From Chloroflexota bacterium (GTDB lineage Bacteria > Chloroflexota > Dehalococcoidia > GIF9 > UBA5629): a DNA stretch of 6,902 nt. The stretch is from assembly GCA_026389635.1 (NCBI GenBank), contig JAPLHM010000214.1, positions 1-6,902 of the forward strand. Direction: 5' to 3'. Position numbers and translations under genes: made by a program. Positions 1-5,254 of the stretch are shown here, one piece after another; position 1 is the stretch's first letter; each line of letters starts with the position of its first letter. The notes under the pieces were generated by a model. It searched no databases, was not told where the DNA came from, and worked only from the letters and a program-made list of their open reading frames with translations.

Positions 1-315
1 GAATTCGGCGTGGACGGCGGCCTCGATTTGCTGCCCGGTCCCTACATAGTCACTTTCAACGAGGTAGTGACGCTGCCGGACAGTGTTATGGCGCTGGGAA
101 GACCGCGCTCCAGTCTGAACCGCTGCGGTGTCAGCATGCACAGCGCTGTCTGGGATGCCGGCTATTCCGGCCGTTCGCAGTCGTTGCTGGTGGTCTATAA
201 CCCCCATGGGTTCAGGCTGCACAGGAATGCGCGTGTCATGCAACTCGTTTTCTTTTATACCTCGGGCGCTGTGGATAAGGGGTACAGCGGAAAGTACCAG
301 AACGAAAATAAGTAA
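1..315 (+). CDS. dut: dUTPase (dUTP diphosphatase), 3' part, archaeal-like type
   Basis: This is the C-terminal 104 codons of a dUTPase/dCTP-deaminase superfamily protein. The reading frame is open from base 1, so the true start lies upstream of the window; the GTG at 10 is internal. Numbering from the first visible codon, R36-S-S-L-N-R (substrate-binding motif), H47-SAVWDAGYSG-R58 (active-site loop), the strand LLVVYNPHGFRL (62-73), RVMQLVFF (78-85) and the C-terminal GYSGKYQ (94-100) are all visible. The family hydrolyses dUTP to dUMP and pyrophosphate in the cytoplasm as a trimer, which keeps uracil out of DNA. The pattern WDAGY.GR..LLVV.NP is, from memory, typical of archaeal-type dUTPases. 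The deaminase pattern GxITLEL, with its catalytic Glu, is not seen: the segment reads GRSQSLLVV. I therefore favour a pure dUTPase over dCTP deaminase. The next gene starts 26 nt downstream. Confidence 0.85.
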   Translation, partial: EFGVDGGLDLLPGPYIVTFNEVVTLPDSVMALGRPRSSLNRCGVSMHSAVWDAGYSGRSQSLLVVYNPHGFRLHRNARVMQLVFFYTSGAVDKGYSGKYQNENK

Positions 316-341
316 TTTGCTATTAAGGAGAACCTGTCGAA

Positions 342-1496
342 ATGAAAATAAACAGACTATTAGTGTATTTGCTGATGGCCGTAGCCCTGGCATTGCCGGT
401 GGTTACTGGATGTATCGGCCAGCCACCCATCGAGCGGGCAGTCCTCTCTACCGCCGTATCCAAAGCCGGTGAACCGTTGCTGGCGGCCGATAACTTCACG
501 CCGGATATAAATACCATTTATTGCTCGGTCAAGCTGAATGCCCCGTCGGCAAAGTCCACGGTCAGGGCAGACTGGTACTTAGTCAAGAGCGACGAGGCAG
601 GTCTTACTGATACCATGATCGGCAGCGGCAGTGTGGCAGCGGAAACTCCGTTTGTGGTCTGTTCTTTTGCCCGCGCTGAGACGCCGCTGCCGCGGGGTGA
701 GTACCAGGTCAAGCTTTATTTTGATAATAAGTTTGTGCAGGCCGTTCCTTTTCAAGTGCAGGGTGAGGCAGCCGCTTCTGCTGCGACTTTGAGCGAGGCT
801 GCGTTATCTTCCGGCATTGACACGTTAACTGGGAAACCCATTGGTAGTGCCAGCATATTTCCCTCAGATACGACAGGTATTTATTGCTCGGTGAAAGTCA
901 GTGGAGCCGGTTTCGGCGATCAGATTAAGGCCCGCTGGGTATACGCGGGTGGAGAACTCAAGGGCTTTGAAGGTAAGACCATTGGCGAAGACAGTACCAA
1001 GGTTGAAGGCAGGGAATATGTGAGCTTTCCCATCGGCAGGGCAGAGGGTAAGAATTTTCCCACCGGTGATTACAATGTCAATGTCTATGTTGGAGATAAG
1101 GGGCAAGTGAGCCTAGATTTCAAGGTGGTTGCTCCAGTTGCTGTACCGGCCCTTTACGTTGGCGAAGCGAGCGTGTACGCATTTAAGGACGCGGAGCAGA
1201 AAGAGGTCAACCTGACATCCCGTTTTACAGCGGACACCCCGGAGATCTTTTTCCGGGCCAAAATCTACAATGCGCCACCGGGGACGCAGATGAGTGTTCA
1301 GTGGATAATCGTCAAAAGCGATGAAGCGGCCGTGGATAACTACCAGGTCGCAGAGGATAAAAATGTCATAGACGGCACGCTGGTGATTGCCGCGAAGATG
1401 GCCGCGGGCAAGGAGAAACTTTACAAGGGTGATTACGCGGTCAAACTACTGTTGAACGGGGAAGAAAAAGTCACCATTCCTTTCAAAGTACAGTAA
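342..1496 (+). CDS. Exported lipoprotein with three tandem Ig-like modules
   Basis: This is a 384-residue predicted surface lipoprotein of unknown function. The start ATG has AAGGAG at 325-330, 11 nt upstream. Residues 1-23 form a signal peptide (charged MKINR, hydrophobic LLVYLLMAVALALPV) ending in the lipobox V-T-G-C with acylated Cys24. The mature part holds three related modules of about 105-115 residues (roughly 33-140, 150-263 and 270-383). Each has an I-Y/F-x-x-x-K strand (IYCSVKL 59, IYCSVKV 180, IFFRAKI 302), a conserved Trp in the middle (W78, W199, W321), and a closing pattern G-D/E-Y-x-V...P/D-F-x-V (119-139, 242-262, 363-383). Modules 1 and 3 also share VKSDEA after the Trp. The alternating hydrophobic pattern suggests beta-sandwich folds, which is an inference. 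No catalytic motif is seen. A role in ligand binding or as a surface scaffold is possible. The next gene also encodes a lipoprotein, 68 nt downstream, with no terminator between them. Confidence 0.85.
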   Translation: MKINRLLVYLLMAVALALPVVTGCIGQPPIERAVLSTAVSKAGEPLLAADNFTPDINTIYCSVKLNAPSAKSTVRADWYLVKSDEAGLTDTMIGSGSVAAETPFVVCSFARAETPLPRGEYQVKLYFDNKFVQAVPFQVQGEAAASAATLSEAALSSGIDTLTGKPIGSASIFPSDTTGIYCSVKVSGAGFGDQIKARWVYAGGELKGFEGKTIGEDSTKVEGREYVSFPIGRAEGKNFPTGDYNVNVYVGDKGQVSLDFKVVAPVAVPALYVGEASVYAFKDAEQKEVNLTSRFTADTPEIFFRAKIYNAPPGTQMSVQWIIVKSDEAAVDNYQVAEDKNVIDGTLVIAAKMAAGKEKLYKGDYAVKLLLNGEEKVTIPFKVQ

Positions 1497-1547
1497 GGAA
1501 TGAACCACACTATCTATTTACCTTGACTGATTCAGAATGGAACAGGT

Positions 1548-1555
1548 AGGAGGAG
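1548..1555 (+). promoter_or_regulatory. Shine-Dalgarno site selecting a TTG start
   Basis: The purine run AGGAGGAG lies 9-11 nt before the TTG at 1565. An in-frame TAG at 1547-1549 partly overlaps it, and no ATG or GTG occurs between that stop and the TTG. The site therefore fixes TTG as the start that keeps the whole signal peptide of the following gene. Confidence 0.75.
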
Positions 1556-1564
1556 AACAAGAAC

Positions 1565-2584
1565 TTGTTTAACTTGAAGACTGATTTATGCATTTTGTTG
1601 GTGGGATTAGCACTCACCCTATTCGGTTGCTCTGCGGTGTCAGTATCGGACGTCCCGGCTCGCAACTGGAAAATGAGCGTTGTGACCAACGAAAATTCGT
1701 CGTGGACTAAGGGAGCGCGCATCTTCGCCGACCTGGTCAAACAACGAAGCGGCGGTCAAATACAGATAGCCGTTTACCCCAATGGCGAGTTGGCGGGTGG
1801 AAACCAGGTAAAAGAACTGACCATGCTGCAAGACGGCAGCATTGATTTTACCTATCACTCCAATCTTCTTTATTCGAACCTTGACCAGTCGTTTGCGGCT
1901 ATCTCCATGCCGTGGCTGTTCACGGACTATTCTCAGGTTGATGCGGCTCTATGCGGGCCCGCCGGTAGTCAACTGCTGAAGGCGGCAGAAGATCATGGTA
2001 TAGTCGGCCTCGCCTACGGCGAGAACGGTTTCCGCCAGTTGACCAACGGCAGACTCGCCGTCCATTCGCCCGATGACCTGCACGGTTTGAAAATCCGCAT
2101 CCCTGATGTCGAGCTTTACGACTCGATTTATAAAGCGATGGGGGCTATCCCGGTAGCGATGAACTTCGGCGAGGTTATCGGCGCACTCAAGCAGGAGCAA
2201 ATCGACGGTCAGGAGAACCCCATAGACATTATTGTGTCCTCTAAGCTCTACGAGGTCCAGAATCACATCACCGTCTGGAATTATTCATACGATGCCCTCA
2301 TCCTGGGGATGAACAAGAAGGACTGGGACGGCTTGCCGGGCACTGCCCAGGCAATCATCAAGCAGGCAGCAAGCGAAGCTTCAAAGGAACAGGTAAGGCT
2401 ATCACGCGATGCCGCTCGGACCCAGTTGAGCCTGTTGCGTGATAAGGGCATGACTATAACCGAACTAACACCCGACCAGGTCAAAGCATTTCGTATGACC
2501 ACAGCCCCGGTGTATGCGGAATGGTCGGGCAAAATCGATCCTGTGATTAAGAAGTTATGGGAAACCGGGGATCTGTCCGAGTAA
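1565..2584 (+). CDS. TRAP-type solute-binding lipoprotein, DctP family
   Basis: This is a 339-residue extracytoplasmic substrate-binding protein of the TRAP transporter DctP/TeaA family, which captures organic acids or similar anions for sodium-driven uptake. It starts at TTG. The signal peptide (1-21) ends in L-F-G-C, giving lipidated Cys22; Phe at -2 is not the commonest lipobox residue. Family hallmarks follow: KGARIFADLVKQRSGGQIQIAVYPNGELAG (49-78), then QDGSIDF and MPWLF (about 89-119). The signature GLKIR (174-178) contains Arg178, aligned with the carboxylate-binding arginine of the family. It is followed by GAIPVAMNFGEVIGALKQ (193-210) and IDGQENP (213-219). The segment W254-DGLPGTAQAIIKQAASEA (up to 272) is also typical. 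Length fits the family. No DctQ or DctM membrane gene lies next to it, so its permease must be elsewhere, or the protein acts otherwise (for example in sensing). The substrate cannot be read from sequence. The gene may be co-transcribed with both neighbours. Confidence 0.9.
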   Translation: MFNLKTDLCILLVGLALTLFGCSAVSVSDVPARNWKMSVVTNENSSWTKGARIFADLVKQRSGGQIQIAVYPNGELAGGNQVKELTMLQDGSIDFTYHSNLLYSNLDQSFAAISMPWLFTDYSQVDAALCGPAGSQLLKAAEDHGIVGLAYGENGFRQLTNGRLAVHSPDDLHGLKIRIPDVELYDSIYKAMGAIPVAMNFGEVIGALKQEQIDGQENPIDIIVSSKLYEVQNHITVWNYSYDALILGMNKKDWDGLPGTAQAIIKQAASEASKEQVRLSRDAARTQLSLLRDKGMTITELTPDQVKAFRMTTAPVYAEWSGKIDPVIKKLWETGDLSE

Positions 2585-2588
2585 ACTC

Positions 2589-2777
2589 ATGAATTATACA
2601 CGGGCCAAAAAAATCAAGCCTTCATGGTTCGACAACTTCAAGATCAGCGTCAAACAGGCGCTGGGAATGAAGACCATACTCTGCGATTCCTGCAAGTACG
2701 ACTGGCGCGGCGCGTGTTACCAGCCGGCCCGGCCAAATGCAGTCTGGTGCCCGGATTACGCCAAACGCGGCTCGTGA
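2589..2777 (+). CDS. Small four-cysteine protein (possible zinc-binding knuckle)
   Basis: This 62-residue hypothetical protein starts 4 nt after the stop of the TRAP-type binding protein gene. No good Shine-Dalgarno site precedes it, so translation is probably coupled to that gene. The N-terminal half is basic (RAKKIK, KISVKQ). The C-terminal half carries four cysteines spaced C32-x2-C35-x7-C43-x10-C54, within CDSCKYDWRGAC and RPNAVWCPDYAKRG, a layout suited to binding one zinc ion or an iron-sulfur cluster. There is no signal peptide or membrane segment, so it is probably cytoplasmic. The ordered cysteines, tight spacing and clean start and stop argue for a real gene. The family is not one I can name. 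The gene ends 10 nt before a hairpin that probably closes this transcription unit. Confidence 0.7.
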   Translation: MNYTRAKKIKPSWFDNFKISVKQALGMKTILCDSCKYDWRGACYQPARPNAVWCPDYAKRGS

Positions 2778-2786
2778 CAGCAATCA

Positions 2787-2808
2787 GTCGCAGTTCTAAT
2801 TCTGCGAC
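2787..2808. terminator. Hairpin between convergent genes, possible two-way terminator
   Basis: A perfect 7-bp inverted repeat, GTCGCAG (2787-2793) and CTGCGAC (2802-2808), has an 8-nt AT-rich loop. It lies just after the stop of the small cysteine gene and includes the last codons and the TAG (2796-2798, minus strand) of the convergent DUF6941-like gene. No T-run follows on either strand, so it is not a classical intrinsic terminator. It may stabilise 3' ends or slow polymerase. Confidence 0.5.
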
Positions 2809-3203
2809 GGGACTGGCGCCTGGGCTACCCGCAGCGGTATCCTGGCCATCTCGTGGCCTTCAACCAGCACGTGCATGGAGTACGCTCCGTACCTGGGGAA
2901 TTCCACACCGTCGAAGCGCATGGCTATGCGGCCGGTGCTCTCCGTTCCCGCCGGGGGCCTGGGTATATTGAGTTTGCCCTTGACCGAAGGGATTATCTCC
3001 TTCCCGTCCTCGTCGATGAGGTGCACCTCGAAATTCTTTTCCCCTGCCTCAACGACATTGGCGCGCAACTGGATTACCAGGAAAAAATTGGGATGCCTGA
3101 CAGGTACCCTGCCGGCCATGATAGTATCAAATCCTATGCCGAGGGCGTTGACCTTGTTGGTCGCCTCAGCATAGTCGCAGATAAAGGCGAAATCTACCTG
3201 CAT
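2796..3203 (-). CDS. DUF6941-like conserved protein, probable beta-sandwich
   Basis: This 135-residue protein has the look of the uncharacterised DUF6941 family: N-terminal MQVDFAFICDYAE (1-13), LGIGFDTI (21-28), VRHPNFFLVIQLRA (35-48), GEKNFEVHLIDEDGKEI (54-70), RFDGVEFPRYGAYSMHVLVEG (95-115) and a C-terminal IPLRV strand. The name rests on recall of the family and has not been checked by search. Alternating strands with GxYxxxVxVxG near the end suggest an Ig-like beta-sandwich. There is no signal peptide, transmembrane helix or catalytic motif, so it is probably cytoplasmic and its function is unknown. The ATG at 3203 is chosen because the family begins at this residue. Only a short, poorly spaced AAGG lies upstream, which leaves a short-leader or leaderless mRNA possible. 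The gene is convergent with the preceding operon and divergent from the MFS exporter. Two long open frames on the opposite strand of this region are shadows. Confidence 0.8.
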   Translation of the reverse strand: MQVDFAFICDYAEATNKVNALGIGFDTIMAGRVPVRHPNFFLVIQLRANVVEAGEKNFEVHLIDEDGKEIIPSVKGKLNIPRPPAGTESTGRIAMRFDGVEFPRYGAYSMHVLVEGHEMARIPLRVAQAPVPSQN

Positions 3204-3244
3204 TGCCTTATAATTCTATCATGTTTGGCCCCGATGCTTTTAGT

Positions 3245-3264
3245 GCGGACGATAACCGGTCCGC
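3245..3264. promoter_or_regulatory. Inverted repeat in divergent intergenic region, possible operator
   Basis: The 6-bp arms GCGGAC (3245-3250) and GTCCGC (3259-3264) flank 8 nt. They lie in the 197-nt gap between the divergent DUF6941-like gene and the MFS exporter, about 42 nt upstream of the former and 137 nt upstream of the latter. Spacing and position fit a dimeric repressor site controlling one or both genes. No regulator gene is adjacent, and six-base arms can arise by chance. Confidence 0.25.
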
Positions 3265-3400
3265 CATAGTTATCCAAGAATTTGATACAATGATGGTGGT
3301 CACTATCTTCCATTTAGGCATAAACAGCCTTGCCGGTTTACCCTCCTGGGGCATACGGAGAGGAGCATGGATAAGGGTAATATCTTAAAAGGAGCGAACT

Positions 3401-5071
3401 ATGCCAGAAGAAAAAAATTCAGGCGCTGCTTCTACTGCGACAGGCGTCAATAAAGCAGTGGCGGCAGGTGGATTTGTGTTGTTGGTGCTGGGACTTGCCC
3501 AGTTCATCAACGCTTACGACACAACGGCTATGAACGTAGCCATCTCAAAAATCGTGCAGGATTTGAATACAACTGTGACCGGCGTACAGATAGCCCTGAC
3601 AAGTTACTCGCTGGTAATGGCATCTTTTATGATTATTGGCAGTAAACTGGGCGATATTTGGGGGCGCAAGCGGGCCTTTACTATCGGCGTAGCTATGTAC
3701 GGTACCGGAGCGCTTATCACTGCTTTGAGTCCTAACCTGGGTGTTATGATTTTTGGATGGTCTATTCTTGAAGGACTTGGTTCAGCCCTCATGATACCGG
3801 CTATTTTCGCCCTCGTCGGCACTATTTTTCCGCCCGGCAAAACGAGGGTGCAGGGGTATGCTGTCATCGGCGCCGTGGCGGCAGCCGGGGCCGCCCTGGG
3901 GCCGCTATTCTGTGGTTTTTTGACCACCTATCTCAGCTGGCGTGTATCATTTGCCTGCGAGGTTGTCGTAGCAATTGTCGTTATCATACTTCAGACCAGG
4001 TTGAGTATCCCTAAAGAGGCGGGACGGCCGCCACGGCTTGATTTCGTCGGCGCGGTGCTATCAGCGCTGGGCCTTGCCTTTGTTGTACTGGGTGTCCTGC
4101 AGGCCAGTAACTATGGATGGATAGAAGCGCGGCAGCCGTTAATAATTGGAGGCATCGACCTTATTCCTCAGGGAGGCATTTCGCCTGTAGTTATCTTTGT
4201 AGCGGTTGGTGTGTTATTACTCGTATTTTTCGCTCTCTGGGAACGCCATCAAACACGAATTAACAGGGAGCCGCTTATCGATCTTTCGATTTTCAGGACA
4301 AGGGCGGCGAGCGCAGGTTTACTGGCAATTCTTGCCATGATGTTTATACAGGCAGGATGTTTATTCGTCATTCCGGTTTTCATGCAGATGGCGCTTGGAT
4401 ACAACGCTTTGACTACAGGCATTACACTACTACCACTATCTATAGCTGTCGTGCTGGTAGCGTCACAATCAAGTAAACTGGTCGAAAAGTTTGACCCCCG
4501 GATTTTGGTGCAAATTGGTCTTTTGGCAATGTCAGTTGGTGTTGCTATCACTGCCGTGACCATGTCATCTACTTCGTCTACCTGGACCTTTCTACCCGGC
4601 TTACTCATCATAGGCGTGGGCATGGGCCTGGCGAATGCGCCACTGCTTAACCTGGTACAGTCATCAGCGCCTGCCAAACAGCAGAGCGAGATTTCGGGTG
4701 TTAATCGAGCCTTTTCCAACCTGGGTGGCTCATTGGGAATAGCAATTGCCGGCGCCATCTTGATTAGCTCACTTATGACCTCGCTTTCATCGCTCGTTGC
4801 CCAGAGTACGGTATTGCCTGCCGCAGACAAACCCAGGCTTGAACAAATTGTGCATAAGGACGCCCGAACCGTTAGCGATGTACAGCTAACCACTTACATT
4901 AAAACTGAAGGCCCACCTCAGGCGATTGCCAACGAACTGGTAAGGATAAATGCCGAAGCACGCGATGGCGGCTTGCGCAAGGCATTAGCCGCTGTCGGTG
5001 TTTTAGGCTTATTTGGCTTTGCGATGAGCTTTCTACTCCCCCGCCGCCAGCGTGCCAAAGAAGTCGCTTAA
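3401..5071 (+). CDS. 14-TM major facilitator exporter, DHA2 (EmrB/QacA-type) family
   Basis: This 556-residue inner-membrane proton-coupled exporter is probably for drugs or other small toxic molecules; the substrate is not readable. The ATG has a strong AAAAGGAG at 3387-3394, 6 nt upstream. TM1 carries D40-TTAMNVAIS, the DHA2 form of motif D1. Loop 2-3 has motif A, GSKLGDIWGRKR (80-91). The antiporter-type motif C region reads GAALGPLFCGF (163-173) followed by SWR (179-181). About fourteen hydrophobic segments can be placed between 20 and 545, with a large hydrophilic loop at about 470-525 before the last one, as expected for DHA2 proteins. Two deviations stand out: the usual GG after GPL is CG, and the usual F-x-N-x-P after SWR is FACEV, placing Glu187 near or in TM6. 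I recall a Chloroflexi/Actinobacteria subgroup with this pattern. No membrane-fusion partner or regulator lies beside it. It ends just before a region with a convergent broken ORF. Confidence 0.88.
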   Translation: MPEEKNSGAASTATGVNKAVAAGGFVLLVLGLAQFINAYDTTAMNVAISKIVQDLNTTVTGVQIALTSYSLVMASFMIIGSKLGDIWGRKRAFTIGVAMYGTGALITALSPNLGVMIFGWSILEGLGSALMIPAIFALVGTIFPPGKTRVQGYAVIGAVAAAGAALGPLFCGFLTTYLSWRVSFACEVVVAIVVIILQTRLSIPKEAGRPPRLDFVGAVLSALGLAFVVLGVLQASNYGWIEARQPLIIGGIDLIPQGGISPVVIFVAVGVLLLVFFALWERHQTRINREPLIDLSIFRTRAASAGLLAILAMMFIQAGCLFVIPVFMQMALGYNALTTGITLLPLSIAVVLVASQSSKLVEKFDPRILVQIGLLAMSVGVAITAVTMSSTSSTWTFLPGLLIIGVGMGLANAPLLNLVQSSAPAKQQSEISGVNRAFSNLGGSLGIAIAGAILISSLMTSLSSLVAQSTVLPAADKPRLEQIVHKDARTVSDVQLTTYIKTEGPPQAIANELVRINAEARDGGLRKALAAVGVLGLFGFAMSFLLPRRQRAKEVA

Positions 5072-5181
5072 CAGTATTGTAGTTTCATTTTTTGCTTTTG
5101 TCCTTACACCCGGGTACTGGTTGCCGCAGTTCGGACAGCCGGTAGCGTCCGGAGGCGCTGTGCATCTACATTTTGATACAT
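5033..5181 (-). pseudogene. Frameshifted small zinc-ribbon-like ORF
   Basis: On the minus strand, one frame reads KCRCTAPPDATGCPNCGN, then QYPGVRTKAKNETT and a short tail ending at TAG (5033-5035). The C-x-C...C-P-N-C-G spacing is zinc-ribbon- or rubredoxin-knuckle-like. This frame has no ATG, GTG or TTG before the cysteines, and it is closed upstream by TAA near the complement of 5221-5229. An ATG at 5181-5179 sits one base out of frame, followed by a run of four A (complement of TTTT 5171-5174). One extra A there would give a continuous 49-residue protein starting MYQKCRC. It is thus either a real gene with a homopolymer sequencing error, a decayed gene, or a coincidence. No Shine-Dalgarno is visible. 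Its 3' end overlaps the convergent MFS exporter gene by 39 nt. The plus-strand frame over the same bases has no credible features. Confidence 0.4.
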
Positions 5182-5193
5182 TACATAGTGTAA
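5181..5193. promoter_or_regulatory. Palindrome upstream of promoter, possible operator
   Basis: A perfect palindrome, TTACA-tag-TGTAA, ends 3 nt before the -35 box of the promoter for the CNNM-like gene. TACA-n-TGTA sites are typical of winged-helix repressors such as BlaI/CopY, although those usually have a 2-nt spacer rather than the 3 nt seen here. The position would suit an activator or repressor of the downstream membrane protein. It also overlaps the start of the broken minus-strand zinc-ribbon ORF. Confidence 0.35.
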
Positions 5194-5196
5194 ACT

Positions 5197-5225
5197 TTGA
5201 CTGTGCACGTAGCGGATGTTATTAT
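5197..5225 (+). promoter_or_regulatory. Sigma-70-type promoter for the CNNM/DUF2344 genes
   Basis: TTGACT (5197-5202) and TATTAT (5220-5225) each match the consensus at five of six bases and are separated by exactly 17 nt. A TG dinucleotide at 5217-5218 adds an extended -10 element. The predicted transcription start is near 5232, giving a 5' leader of about 20-25 nt before the ATG at 5255. It is the best promoter match in the window and suggests that the CNNM-like gene starts its own transcript, independent of the exporter upstream. Confidence 0.7.
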
Positions 5226-5254
5226 AGCCTTAGCCCGGGACGAACGGGCCTCTT

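Noticed and set aside
1..6. EcoRI site exactly at the window start, suggesting a cloning junction
   Set aside because: The dUTPase reading frame runs through it without vector-like sequence, so nothing shows a junction; it may be only where the record was cut.
1523..1551. TTGACT as a -35 box for the TRAP binding protein gene
   Set aside because: At 17 nt spacing the -10 position reads GTAGGA, which does not resemble TATAAT, and the bases are already used by the ribosome site.
3282..3310. TTGATA as a -35 box for the MFS exporter
   Set aside because: No acceptable -10 hexamer lies 16-18 nt downstream; TACAAT at 3286-3291 overlaps it and lacks its own -35.
3203..3388. 61-residue plus-strand open frame ahead of the exporter
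   Set aside because: It starts at a weak alternative codon with no ribosome site, shows no motif, and covers the divergent promoter region.
5084..5100. T-rich stretch after the exporter as an intrinsic terminator
   Set aside because: No GC-rich stem precedes the T-run, so the hairpin half of the signal is missing.
5132..5151. CGGAC/GTCCG inverted repeat as a terminator of the exporter gene
   Set aside because: The arms are only 5 bp, no T-run follows, and the bases fall within the antisense zinc-ribbon frame.
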